Of a stretch of 64,000 nucleotides of DNA, positions 16,258 through 25,003 are shown piece by piece. Numbering within the stretch: the first letter of the stretch is position 1; each line of letters opens with the position of its first letter. Under the pieces are notes generated by a model, which was not told the DNA's origin, did not search any database, and worked only from the letters and a program-made list of their open reading frames with translations. A program made the position numbers and the translations under genes. Source of the DNA: Rudanella paleaurantiibacter (GTDB lineage Bacteria > Bacteroidota > Bacteroidia > Cytophagales > Spirosomataceae); assembly GCF_009184635.1 (NCBI RefSeq), contig NZ_WELI01000006.1, positions 372,001 through 436,000 on the forward strand. The letters run 5' to 3'.

Positions 16258-18874
16258 GAAGCTTACTACCCGACCCGGTTATCAACTGCCCGCCCGCTTC
16301 GTAGATAAGCTGACTACCAAAGCCTGTGAAGCCCGCTGGGAGCGTTACGGCATGGCGCAACCGCAGTACATCGCCTGTTTGGGGTATACGGCCACATGAC
16401 CAGGTAGCAGGTGCATTCCACGGCCCGTTCTGCACCGTGACCATACTGGAGCAACCGCCCGTTACAATCGTTACCGAGGTGCTGCTGGAGCAGCCTGCCG
16501 CACTCACACCGGTCACCGAATACGTGCTGGTGGTGGCTGGCGAGACCGTGAAACGGTTACCAGTGGAGCCGCCCGTCCAGGTGTACGAGACAGCGCCTGT
16601 GGCGGTGAGTGTCACGGTTTGCCCGGGGGTGATTGTGAGCGAAGGGCTGGCCGTGATACTCAGGTTTGGGGCATTTACCGTCAGGCTGTAGGCCGTGCTG
16701 GTGAGACTGTTGCAGATTCCTGTGGCTACCACCACGTAGTTGCCTCCATTCGCGGCCTGTACGTTGCCCAGCGAGAGCGTGGCCGTAGTTGCCGAGGCTA
16801 TCCCCGTCAGCACCTGCCCGTCTTTGTACCATTGGTAAGCGGTCACCGGGCCGGTTACGCCCACCGGCACCGAGATGCTGCTGCCTGCGCAGACGGCCGT
16901 GCCACTGCCCGGCTGTTGGGTAAAGGCTACGGGCGAACCCGCCGAGTTGAGGCTCACCGACAGGGGTAATGCCTGGGCTACACAAGCCCCACCCAACAAG
17001 AGGGTGTAGTTGCCGCCAGTCAGCTCAGAGACCGTTGCTCGCCCGGTCGGATCGGCGGTGATGGTGCGGGTGGTGTTGCCACCAGCCGATGCGGAGTAGC
17101 TCAGCGTATAGGTGGTGTTGGGTTGCAGACCAGCGAGCGTAAAACTCCCGTTGGCGGGGTTGCACGTGGTGGGGCTGGTGCCCGATACGCTCAGGGGGGC
17201 ACTGCCCGAGGTCACGGTGAAACTACCACCGTTGAGGTTCTGCACCAGTCCGCCGTTGAAGCTGATGTTGCTGTTACCGCTGGCGTTCTCGATGATGGTA
17301 CCCGTATTGGAGAATGAAGCCGAATTGGAGATCACTGCATTACCCAGGCTCTGGATCAGGGCCGCGCATCCCTGGTTGTTGAAGATGGCATCGACCCGGT
17401 TGCTGATAGCGGTATTCAGACTGGTACTCAGGGTAAGAGTGGCCGAGTTGACAAAGCTGGCGATGCTGCCTTGATTTAACAGATCAGCGATACTACTCCG
17501 GTCGATACGGATGCTGCCCCCCGCTGCATTGCTAAACGGGGCCCCATTGCCCAGTCCGAACTGCCCTGGTGTGGCTAACGCTCCGATGATGATACTGGCC
17601 GAGTTGACAAAGCTGGCGTTGCTGCCGTTATTCCCCAAGCCATAAAGAGTGCTTCGGTCAACCTGAATACTGCCCCCCGTTAGATTACTGAACGACGACG
17701 TATTCCATAGCCCTGTCTGCCCGACGCTGGCATTGGCCCCGATGGTAATACTACCCGAGTTGACAAAGCTGCCGTTGAGACCTTCATTCAGTAAGCCCCT
17801 CTCATTGCTCCGGTCAATTTGGATACTGCCCCCCGCTACGTTGCTAAACGACGCAGAGTTGTTCCACAAGCCATGCTGCCCCACGTTTCCTGTATTGCCC
17901 AGCACCAACGAGCCCCCATTGACCACTATGCCCCCGTTGTAGAAAGCTGTAGTAATAACACCTACCGGTGCTTTACTGCCATTGATTGTCAAACGCCCCG
18001 CGCTGCTGATAGAGAACGAAGCCCCCGCTTGTACCTCTACCGAGTTGGCTACCGCTGTGGTGCTGAGTGTAGGCATGTTAGACGGGCCAGGTGAGATAAT
18101 CACATTGTCGGTGGAAGTAGGTACGCGGTTCAGGCTCCAGTTGGTGGCGGTATTCCAGTTTGTGTTGGTTGCGCCGGTCCACACTAAGGGGCAGCCTGTA
18201 TTGACTGTCAGGTTAAAAGCTGTTGAGGTGACACTGTTGCAGCCCCCTGTTACTACCAATGAGTAGCTGCCTGCGTCGGTAGTTTGCACGTTGGTCAGCG
18301 AAAGGGTGGCCGTTGTCTGACCGCTTACGAGAGTACCCCCCTTGTACCACTGGTAGGTTGTGGCTGCCCCCGAGACAGCTACGCTCAGCGATAAGCTACC
18401 CCCCGCGCACACGGCCGATCCCGTAGCGGGTTGGGAGGTGATGGTGAGAGCTGAAGGCGTACCGATAATAGTTGTTACAAGGGGCAGCGGTTGCGCCACA
18501 CAGGCTCCGCTCAGGATGAGGGCATAGTTTCCCCCGGATAAGCCGGAGACGACCACCTGCCCGGTCCCGTTGCTGGTGGGGTTGAGCGTAGTGGGTGTCC
18601 CGTTGAGGGTATAACTAAGGGTGTAGGCAGTATTGGGCTGTAGACCCGTCAGGGTAATGGAGCCGTTGGGCGCTGAGCAAGATGTAGCGCTGGTGGCCGA
18701 TACACTCAGTGGGAGTGAGCCCTGGGTTACGGTAAAAGAGCCGCCGTTGTTGTTCTGGATCAATCCGCCGTTAAAGCTGATACTACTATTCCCCCCGCTG
18801 TTTTCGATAATCGTGCCCGTGTTGGAAAACGAGCCGGGCGCGGTGTTGGTGATGGTACCTCCTAAGCTCTGCAA
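16241..18874 (-). CDS. Giant secreted adhesin, C-terminal part (separated by frameshift)
   Basis: This is the downstream reading frame of a gene broken at 18926-18930. Its formal start is a TTG; the true frame continues upstream through DNRSTFDNQGCAAF to the frameshift. About 880 residues are visible. They comprise two Ig-like domains with QWYKGGTLVSG and QWYKDGQVLTG, each introduced by SGNYALILSGACVAQ-like linkers. Imperfect beta-helix repeats follow (NSASITIGA...GLWN..SFSN..GGSIQIDRS), then a W-rich strand module (WTGATNTNWNTATNW). The protein ends with a 71-residue module (CSSMVTVQNGPWNAPATWSC to the end) also found in the FN3-repeat protein at 35259-40232. It is probably cell-surface or secreted, with an adhesive role inferred from composition. 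Confidence 0.75.
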   Translation of the reverse strand: MQSLGGTITNTAPGSFSNTGTIIENSGGNSSISFNGGLIQNNNGGSFTVTQGSLPLSVSATSATSCSAPNGSITLTGLQPNTAYTLSYTLNGTPTTLNPTSNGTGQVVVSGLSGGNYALILSGACVAQPLPLVTTIIGTPSALTITSQPATGSAVCAGGSLSLSVAVSGAATTYQWYKGGTLVSGQTTATLSLTNVQTTDAGSYSLVVTGGCNSVTSTAFNLTVNTGCPLVWTGATNTNWNTATNWSLNRVPTSTDNVIISPGPSNMPTLSTTAVANSVEVQAGASFSISSAGRLTINGSKAPVGVITTAFYNGGIVVNGGSLVLGNTGNVGQHGLWNNSASFSNVAGGSIQIDRSNERGLLNEGLNGSFVNSGSITIGANASVGQTGLWNTSSFSNLTGGSIQVDRSTLYGLGNNGSNASFVNSASIIIGALATPGQFGLGNGAPFSNAAGGSIRIDRSSIADLLNQGSIASFVNSATLTLSTSLNTAISNRVDAIFNNQGCAALIQSLGNAVISNSASFSNTGTIIENASGNSNISFNGGLVQNLNGGSFTVTSGSAPLSVSGTSPTTCNPANGSFTLAGLQPNTTYTLSYSASAGGNTTRTITADPTGRATVSELTGGNYTLLLGGACVAQALPLSVSLNSAGSPVAFTQQPGSGTAVCAGSSISVPVGVTGPVTAYQWYKDGQVLTGIASATTATLSLGNVQAANGGNYVVVATGICNSLTSTAYSLTVNAPNLSITASPSLTITPGQTVTLTATGAVSYTWTGGSTGNRFTVSPATTSTYSVTGVSAAGCSSSTSVTIVTGGCSSMVTVQNGPWNAPATWSCGRIPQTGDVLRLRHAVTLPAGFTGFGSQLIYEAGGQLITGSGSKLRLGTF

Positions 18875-20973
18875 AAATGCCGCACACCCTTGATTGTCGA
18901 ACGTAGACCTATTGTCGATGGCGAGCCCCCAGCCCCGATGGTGAGTGAGGCCAAATTGACAAATATGCCACCTGTTTGATTGTTCAGAACCGCGCCACTG
19001 GCCCGACTAATGGTGATGCTGCCCCCCGACGCGTTTCGGAACAACGCGGAATTTCCTAGCCCAACTAAACCTACATTGGCTGTTGCGCCAATGTTGAGGA
19101 TACCCGAATTGATAAAGCTACTGCCAGATAGATTATTCAAGCCCGCAAAAGTGGCCCGGTCAATGGTGATGCTGCCCCCAGTCTGGTTAGTGAACGACGA
19201 AGAGTTTTCCAATCCAACCGATGCCGTAACGGTATTCGACGCCCCGATGGTGATGCTGGCCGAGTTGACAAAGCTCCCGTTTAAGTCATTTAGCAAGGCT
19301 CGGTTCGAGGCCCGGTCAATAGTGATATTGCCGCCCGTCATGTTACTGAACGAGGATACATTCCAAAGTCCGCGCTGGCCCACCGACCCTGAATTGCCCA
19401 GTATCAGCGCTCCTGCGTTTACTACGGTCCCTCCGTTGTAGAATCCCGTGGTGTTACCAGACACAGTTTTATTCCCATTAATAGTCAGGCTTCCTCCGCC
19501 ACCGATGGATAGGGAGGCCCCGCTTTGCACCTCTACCGAGTTGGCCACCGCTGTGGTGCTGAGGGTGGGCATGTTGGCCGCGCCGAGCAGGATAATCACG
19601 TTGTCGGTGGGGGTGGGTACCGTGGCCGGATACCAGTTGGCGGCCGTGTTCCAGTTCGTGCTTGTGCAGCCCCGCCAGTACAGCCCCGCACCTGTCACCG
19701 GAGCGGGGCCCGAGGCTACTGTGAAGCTACCGCCGTTGAGGTTCTGAACCAGCCCGCCGTTGAAGCTGATGTTGCTGTTGCCGCTGGCGTTCTCGATAAT
19801 GGTGCCTGTGTTGGAGAATGAAGCCGAGTTGGTGATCACCCCGTTACCCAGGCTTTGGATCAGAGCCGGGCAACCCTGGTTATTAAAGGTAGCCTGATTA
19901 TTGATGGCAGTGCCTGTTACCCCCGTACCAATGGTGATGGTTGCTGCATTGACAAAAGAAATACTACTCCCTGGGTCATTGAATAGTCCGGTGCCTGTGG
20001 CTCGATCAATAAAAATGCGCGCCCCCACTGTGTTAGTGAATAGCACTCGATTCCACAATCCAATGATTCCCCCACTTGTCAACGTTCCAATGGCAAGGCT
20101 CCCCGAATTGATAAAGGAACCCGAATTATTCCTGAAGCAGTAAATACTCCCCTGGTCAAGTGAGATGCTTCCGGTTGCGGTATTGGTAAATGCTACCTCA
20201 TTATAAAGGGCCGTTTCGCCCACCGTGGCCGATGCTCCAATAGTGATACTGGCCGAATTGATGAAACTGGCATTGCTGCCGTTGAGGCCGGTATTTAACA
20301 GGCTGTAGAGACTGCTTCGGTCAATTTGGATGCTGCCTCCTGTTACATTACTAAACGACCCATTGTTGTTTGTGAGCCCATACGTACCTACCGTGGCCGA
20401 CGCCCCGATGGTGATACTGGCCGAGTTGACAAAGTTGCCTTGATTATTCAGGCCTGTAATTGTGCTCCGGTCAATTCGGATGCTACCCCCCGCCACATTA
20501 CTGAACGACGATACGTTCCAAAGGCCATGCAACCCTACTGCCCCTGTACTGCCCAGTACCAACGACCCTTCGTTTACTACGGTCCCTCCGTTGTAGAAAG
20601 CGGTAGTAGGGCCACTTAACACAACTTTATTACCATTGACCGTTAAACTCCCTGCGCTACTGATACTAAGAGAAGCTCCACTTCGTACCTCCACCGATTT
20701 AGCTACGGCTGTAGTACTCAGGGTGGGCTGGGTAGTGGCAGTTGAGGAAATTACCACATCATTTGTCGCCGTGGGTACCGTGGCTGGATTCCAGTTGCTG
20801 GCGATATTCCAGTTGGAACTGGTCGCACCGGTCCAGTTGACGGTCTGGGCCAGACTGGCCGATAGGCTACCTACAAGCAGCAGGAGCGTTAACCACAGGC
20901 GTAGTTGCGCCGGTCGGCGGGATTGGCAAGAGCTTGAGTGCGGAAGGGACGAAACGTGTAAAAGGTGTTTCAT
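18862..20973 (-). CDS. Giant secreted adhesin, N-terminal part (truncated by frameshift)
   Basis: ATG 20973 gives a long Sec signal peptide (MKHLLHVSSLPHSSS...LLLLVGSLSASLAQ); the 19 residues before it were discarded. The mature part starts WTGATSSNWNIASNW with the P.atD.V.I strand module, then many beta-helix repeats of about 35-40 residues (SFSNVAGGSIRIDRS...GLNNQGNFVNSASITIGASATVG). A second W module, CTSTNWNTAANW, follows. The frame ends in a non-homologous tail (LRSTIKGVRHFCRA) after a G5/C5 tract. Reading one base differently there restores AIDNRSTFDNQGC, which matches the earlier ITNQATFNNQGC-type repeat. The intact product would be about 1575 residues. Confidence 0.8.
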   Translation of the reverse strand: MKHLLHVSSLPHSSSCQSRRPAQLRLWLTLLLLVGSLSASLAQTVNWTGATSSNWNIASNWNPATVPTATNDVVISSTATTQPTLSTTAVAKSVEVRSGASLSISSAGSLTVNGNKVVLSGPTTAFYNGGTVVNEGSLVLGSTGAVGLHGLWNVSSFSNVAGGSIRIDRSTITGLNNQGNFVNSASITIGASATVGTYGLTNNNGSFSNVTGGSIQIDRSSLYSLLNTGLNGSNASFINSASITIGASATVGETALYNEVAFTNTATGSISLDQGSIYCFRNNSGSFINSGSLAIGTLTSGGIIGLWNRVLFTNTVGARIFIDRATGTGLFNDPGSSISFVNAATITIGTGVTGTAINNQATFNNQGCPALIQSLGNGVITNSASFSNTGTIIENASGNSNISFNGGLVQNLNGGSFTVASGPAPVTGAGLYWRGCTSTNWNTAANWYPATVPTPTDNVIILLGAANMPTLSTTAVANSVEVQSGASLSIGGGGSLTINGNKTVSGNTTGFYNGGTVVNAGALILGNSGSVGQRGLWNVSSFSNMTGGNITIDRASNRALLNDLNGSFVNSASITIGASNTVTASVGLENSSSFTNQTGGSITIDRATFAGLNNLSGSSFINSGILNIGATANVGLVGLGNSALFRNASGGSITISRASGAVLNNQTGGIFVNLASLTIGAGGSPSTIGLRSTIKGVRHFCRA
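18926..18930 (-). other. Frameshift site in the adhesin gene (C5/G5 homopolymer)
   Basis: On the coding strand the sequence is GCT GGG GGC TCG in the upstream frame. The downstream homology (LAIDNRSTFDNQGC) needs GGG GG then CTC GCC ATC. One missing G (or two extra) in the five-base run explains the shift. It could be a sequencing or assembly error, a real null mutation, or slippage-mediated on/off switching. Confidence 0.75.
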
Positions 20974-21385
20974 GGGAAGGCGTTTATCAGCGTAGGATAC
21001 GAACCGCCAATGACTCCTTTCTGCGCCCAATTGTCAAGTTTAGGGAATGGACAAACGCATGGACAAAGGCCACTTTTTACGTGACGGTAAGCCTGGGTGG
21101 TGCGTAAGCTCGCTGTTACGCTTACTGCCACCAGCGAAGACCGTCAGCATACCTGCCGGTACGGGTACCAACCGCGGATAATAGGCTCAGTGTGAACGGG
21201 CCAGTTGGAGACGACCGGGCCGCAGCTGGTTAGTGGAAAGATGCTTAAACCGTTGGGTGCCGATCAGGGAAAGGCTATAGCAGACGCCTTTTTGGGTTTC
21301 TACGGAGGAGCGTTTAACTTGGCAACAACCGGGAAAATGGCACGAGCTACTCCCGTTTAGAACTGGTTAAACGTACCACCGTCCT
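20974..21385. other. Intergenic region between divergent adhesin and propeller genes, with structured segment
   Basis: About 410 nt without a convincing gene. The only structure seen is a nested dyad at 21083-21145: GACGGT pairs with ACCGTC, GGTGG with CCACC, and GTAAGC with GCTTAC around TCGCTGTTAC. It may be part of a 5' leader. No promoter consensus is obvious. Confidence 0.5.
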
Positions 21386-22273
21386 ATGCCTAAACTGATA
21401 TTCTCCTCTCTTCTTTGCTTACTCACGATAGCCGCTTTGGCCCAGCCCGGCACCGAAATCTACCTGCTCGACCTCACTGAGCAGGCGGGTCGGGTTACCC
21501 TCTCAAACCCGCGCAACATATCGGCGAAGCCCGGTTACGATAATCAGCCGTTTTTCCACCCGACGCAGCCCCGGTTGTACTACACCTCGATGATGCCCGA
21601 TGGGCAAACCGACATTTGGGCGTACGATGTGCTCAAAAACACCCGTACCCAGATTACCCGCACGCCCGATCTGGAGTATTCGCCCACGGTAGTGCCAGGG
21701 GGCGCGTACCTGTCGTGCATTGTGCAGCGCAAAGCCAACGGCGATCAGGATTTGGTGCGGTATGCTCTCGCTGACCCGACTAAAACAACCCTCATGCTGG
21801 CGTCGCAGCAAACGGGTAAAATTGGGTATCAGGCCTGGTTGAGCCCGACCGAGGTAGCCGTGTTTGTGCTCGCGACCCCACGGCCGGGCGAGCTAAACTC
21901 GCTCCGGTACAAAAATCTAAGAACCGGGCTCGATACCACCCTGGCTACCCAGATTGGCCGTTCGCTGCACCTGGTGCCGGGCCGGAAAGCCCTGAGCTTT
22001 GTGCAGCAGGTGGGTTCCAAATGGCTTATCCGGCTCTACGACCCGACCCGCCGACAGGTGCGCGACCTGACCGAGAGCGACCCCGATTGTGAACACTACA
22101 ATGCCTGGACCCCCAACGGCACGCTGCTCGAAAGCCGGGGCACCGATCTGTGGGCGTTCGATACCAAAACCAAACAATGGCGCGAGGTGCAACTTCCCGA
22201 TAGCCTGCCGCACCGGAAGGTGTCGCGCATGGCCGTAAAAGGGGGCCTGCTGGCTTTGGTGGTCGATGAGTAG
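21386..22273 (+). CDS. Secreted TolB/PD40-type beta-propeller protein
   Basis: A 295-residue protein with a signal peptide (MPKLIFSSLLCLLTIAALAQ). WD40-like PD40 repeats follow: GYDNQPFFHPTQPRLYYTS...GQTDIWAYDVLKNTRTQIT, LEYSPTVVPGG, YNAWTPNGTLLESRGTDLWAFD. This is the propeller fold seen in TolB and in the N-terminal part of S9 peptidases, but there is no peptidase domain. It is probably periplasmic. Its partner and ligand are unknown. It stands alone between the adhesin and a small membrane protein. Confidence 0.8.
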   Translation: MPKLIFSSLLCLLTIAALAQPGTEIYLLDLTEQAGRVTLSNPRNISAKPGYDNQPFFHPTQPRLYYTSMMPDGQTDIWAYDVLKNTRTQITRTPDLEYSPTVVPGGAYLSCIVQRKANGDQDLVRYALADPTKTTLMLASQQTGKIGYQAWLSPTEVAVFVLATPRPGELNSLRYKNLRTGLDTTLATQIGRSLHLVPGRKALSFVQQVGSKWLIRLYDPTRRQVRDLTESDPDCEHYNAWTPNGTLLESRGTDLWAFDTKTKQWREVQLPDSLPHRKVSRMAVKGGLLALVVDE

Positions 22274-22292
22274 CATTTTTACTTAAGTTTTC

Positions 22293-22300
22293 TACCTTTA
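22293..22300 (+). promoter_or_regulatory. Candidate -7 box upstream of the 60-residue membrane protein
   Basis: TACCTTTA differs at the last base from TAnnTTTG and lies 30 nt before the ATG at 22331. No good -33 TTTG was found. Confidence 0.35.
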
Positions 22301-22330
22301 GTATTCCTAAACCTTTTTCGCTTTAAGACC

Positions 22331-22513
22331 ATGAAAAAAATCATTACCGCTACACTCTGCTCTGTTTCAGTGCCTGTATTGGCGTTTGGTCCCGATCAGG
22401 CCGGCGGCCGCGATGGCGGAAGTCTGGGGAGTAACATAGACCTTTTTTCGGTCCTGATTGGCCTGGTTGTAGGCCTGCTGATTGGGTACCTTGTTTGGGG
22501 GCGTAAGAAGTAA
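22331..22513 (+). CDS. Small membrane protein (60 residues), function unknown
   Basis: MKKIITATLCSVSVPVLAFG looks like a signal peptide or first membrane segment. A Gly/Asp-rich linker (PDQAGGRDGGSLGSN) and one transmembrane helix (LFSVLIGLVVGLLIGYLVWG) follow, ending in RKK. The Lys-rich end should stay in the cytoplasm. The form resembles small inner-membrane PEP-CTERM-like or gliding-associated peptides, but no family is recognised. It converges with the protease gene 3 nt away. Confidence 0.6.
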   Translation: MKKIITATLCSVSVPVLAFGPDQAGGRDGGSLGSNIDLFSVLIGLVVGLLIGYLVWGRKK

Positions 22514-22516
22514 CCG

Positions 22517-24910
22517 CTACTGGCGGTGATCTATCGTCACCAAAAGCGGTACAACCCATCGGGCGTCGGTACGAGCCAGGAGGTTGATATACTGGTTAGC
22601 AACAAAAAAGCCTATTTTCTTCTGCTTATAGTCGATTCGGCGAGGGGAGACAAACCGCACGTTTGAAACCTCATTGAAGCGGGCAGGAAATAGGCTTTTT
22701 GCTAATCGTTGGAGATTCATTCGGTACTCTTCCAGGACATCGGCGGGTAGTTCGGACGATGCAAACAGAAACAGCGAGTACTCTTGGCCGGGTTTGCCTT
22801 CGAGCTGTAGAAATTCATTTTGTGGGTAAATCGTTTTGAGGTTGGGGCTGATAATGAGCTTTCTGCCGGTGGCTGGTAGCAATCGTTTAACTGTATCTTC
22901 GGCCGAACTGGCCGTAATCATGTACAAATAAGTGGGGCGGTTCACCTGAACGCTGAACTTAAACTTGTCCTGCGGCCGCATTGGGCTGGTAAGCCTGTAC
23001 ATGGGGTAGCCGTTTGGGAGCCTCTGAGCCTGAACGGGTAGCGTTCGGTACTCGTAAATGCCCCGAAAAAACGTTAGATCGACTTCTAAGTTGCTTCTAT
23101 CCAGTGTATTGTCTGGCCGCAAATAGGCCTGATACCCGTACTTGGCAAACTTGCCAAAGTTCTCGTACGAAATCCAGAAATAACCGTCGTCGCCCCACCA
23201 GGTTCCCCAGCTATTCACTAGTTTAAAGGCCCCTTTGCCTTTGCCCTGCGCGTTGTCGTCGTAGCCTACCACACACATGGCATGGCCAAAAGACAAGGTG
23301 TTGGCATCCTGCGGCCGCCAGGTAGTACCCTCACGCTCTTCCTGCGACACCAGCTCTACCACCCGTTTACCCATTTTACTGAAGAAGGTCCGGCTGAACG
23401 TCAGATTTTCCAGGGAGCGGGTCGTTTGAACCCCAACGACTACCGGCGAAAACTCGTCCAGCGCGCTCTTGGTAGCCTGTACTTTGGCCGCTCCGGCTTC
23501 GGTCGTTCGGAATAGTTTCACGTAATCCAGAATACGGGCCGACTGGTTCGCGTCCCGCGTATCGGCCCCACTGTTGAGGCAGAGTGAGGGGTTTTTGTAT
23601 TGCGTAGCCCCTGAACCCGGCTTATTGGCGAACAACGGTAGCCCCTCATTCTTTAGGTAGTCGAGTGTTCTGCCAGCATCAACGCCGAACAGACAATTCT
23701 CATCGTTCGGGTCTTTGACCTGATTGTAGAGGTAAAACGGCGAATAGCTCAGGGCGAGTTTGCGGGTTTTGTCGGTGGTGTTGCGTCGGCGGGCTTCCAG
23801 AATAGTGCGCATGTAATAGCCGATGGCAATGGCCACGCAGGTGTTTTTGGAGCCCTGGTTGATGACGGGGGGAGCGTACATCGACAAATCCCGGGCCCCT
23901 GATGTGTTTTTACGCGTAGTCGTCAGCATTTTTTGGGGAAGTGCGTCGTAGGCGTCTTCGTCAACCCGCAGTCGTTGGTAACGGGCCGGTGCCGGTATGG
24001 ATGATTTGGGTGGTTGGGCGGCTGTTAGATTAACCCGTTGGATTTGGCCAGTCTGTTGAGCGGGTCCCGGTTTGGCGGCAACTGGCATGGCCCGACATGG
24101 CTTACTGTCCAGAACGGGTTCTTGCCTATAGCTGCGTATGTGCTGCCTGATGTATTGCTGGGTACTATTTTTCAACGACTCAAACGATAAGCCGGGTAGC
24201 TCGTCAGGCGAGGTAGTGGTCAATATCTGTTGAAAAGCTTCGTTGAGCGAGTACGTAAACGCCGAACCGAAGATCCTTTCGGGTGGGTCCGGAAACAGCT
24301 CGTTGGGCAGGTTGCCAGTTTTGACGTAGGATGGGCGGGAGGGGAGTGCGCTCCCCAGCTTAACCAACCCACACTGACGGATAAATAACTGATGAATAAC
24401 CTCCTGTGTCAAATCCAGCGTGGTATTCATAGATCTAAGTATGGTTTGGTCTTTGATAAATGTTGTGCTGTAATCGGCGATAATCAGCCCCAGACGTACA
24501 TTTCGGGCGTCAACCCATTCCTCAACAGTCTCGATAGGCAGTCCCTGACGGGGCATATCGCCCAGTTTCCAGTTCGCAAACCGACTGGCCGGGTTTGTGG
24601 GTTTCAGGCCGTAACCGCTGAAGTAAAGCAGAATAATGTCGCGGGAAGTGGTTTTAAGCCGGGCCAGGGTATCCTGTAGGTCCTTTGCGGTGAAGGTCTG
24701 CCGGGCCAGTCGACTGATTTGTAGGGGGAGATTCGAGCGCAATCCCCGATGAATGGCCCCGACTATGTCGTTCACCAGCTCTTCGTTACGCAGGTTTACC
24801 AGACCCACCTGGAGGCTGTCCTGTTCCAGCACATAGATGACATGGAGTTTCTGGGCTGTAACTGCATGGGCAAGCAGGCCGCATATAGCCAGGATGAGGA
24901 GCCGTTTCAT
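22517..24910 (-). CDS. Secreted papain-like (C1A) peptidase with degenerate caspase-like N-terminal domain
   Basis: ATG 24910 gives signal peptide MKRLLILAICGLLAHAVTAQ; the longer frame adds 20 residues and covers the divergent promoter. Of 797 residues, about 22-230 look like a caspase/metacaspase p20 domain (DIILLYFSGYGLKP, then LGLIIADYSTTF). However, the catalytic His is Tyr100 and the Cys position is Ser/Tyr (147-148), so this domain should be inactive. The papain domain is complete: oxyanion Gln and C358 in QGSKNTCVA, H543 in GHAMCVVGYDD, N566 in KLVNSWGTWWGDDG. A C-terminal DUF4384-like beta region (about 620-797; RPTYLYMITASS, YSLFLFASSELP) follows. It is a probable periplasmic or secreted protease, divergent from a histidine kinase. 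Confidence 0.82.
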   Translation of the reverse strand: MKRLLILAICGLLAHAVTAQKLHVIYVLEQDSLQVGLVNLRNEELVNDIVGAIHRGLRSNLPLQISRLARQTFTAKDLQDTLARLKTTSRDIILLYFSGYGLKPTNPASRFANWKLGDMPRQGLPIETVEEWVDARNVRLGLIIADYSTTFIKDQTILRSMNTTLDLTQEVIHQLFIRQCGLVKLGSALPSRPSYVKTGNLPNELFPDPPERIFGSAFTYSLNEAFQQILTTTSPDELPGLSFESLKNSTQQYIRQHIRSYRQEPVLDSKPCRAMPVAAKPGPAQQTGQIQRVNLTAAQPPKSSIPAPARYQRLRVDEDAYDALPQKMLTTTRKNTSGARDLSMYAPPVINQGSKNTCVAIAIGYYMRTILEARRRNTTDKTRKLALSYSPFYLYNQVKDPNDENCLFGVDAGRTLDYLKNEGLPLFANKPGSGATQYKNPSLCLNSGADTRDANQSARILDYVKLFRTTEAGAAKVQATKSALDEFSPVVVGVQTTRSLENLTFSRTFFSKMGKRVVELVSQEEREGTTWRPQDANTLSFGHAMCVVGYDDNAQGKGKGAFKLVNSWGTWWGDDGYFWISYENFGKFAKYGYQAYLRPDNTLDRSNLEVDLTFFRGIYEYRTLPVQAQRLPNGYPMYRLTSPMRPQDKFKFSVQVNRPTYLYMITASSAEDTVKRLLPATGRKLIISPNLKTIYPQNEFLQLEGKPGQEYSLFLFASSELPADVLEEYRMNLQRLAKSLFPARFNEVSNVRFVSPRRIDYKQKKIGFFVANQYINLLARTDARWVVPLLVTIDHRQ

Positions 24911-24974
24911 ATGGGATATGGCTGATAATGAAACAAATATAGTCGCGTTCGTCAGCCTGAGTATATTCATGGTT

Positions 24975-24982
24975 TATATTTG
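24975..24982 (+). promoter_or_regulatory. Candidate -7 box of the histidine kinase gene
   Basis: TATATTTG is a perfect match to TAnnTTTG, 21 nt before ATG 25004. It argues against the longer TTG-initiated reading frame starting at 24980, which overlaps it. Confidence 0.55.
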
Positions 24983-25003
24983 GTTGTGCTACCCATTCCG
25001 CCT

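Noticed and set aside
16241-20973. Repeat-rich region considered as a CRISPR array or tandem DNA repeat
   Set aside because: The repeats are protein-level (beta-helix and Ig-like) with variable spacing and synonymous differences, and open frames run through them.
24910-24982. Longer TTG-initiated start for the histidine kinase (24980)
   Set aside because: It overlaps a perfect TAnnTTTG -7 box. ATG 25004 gives a clean signal peptide.
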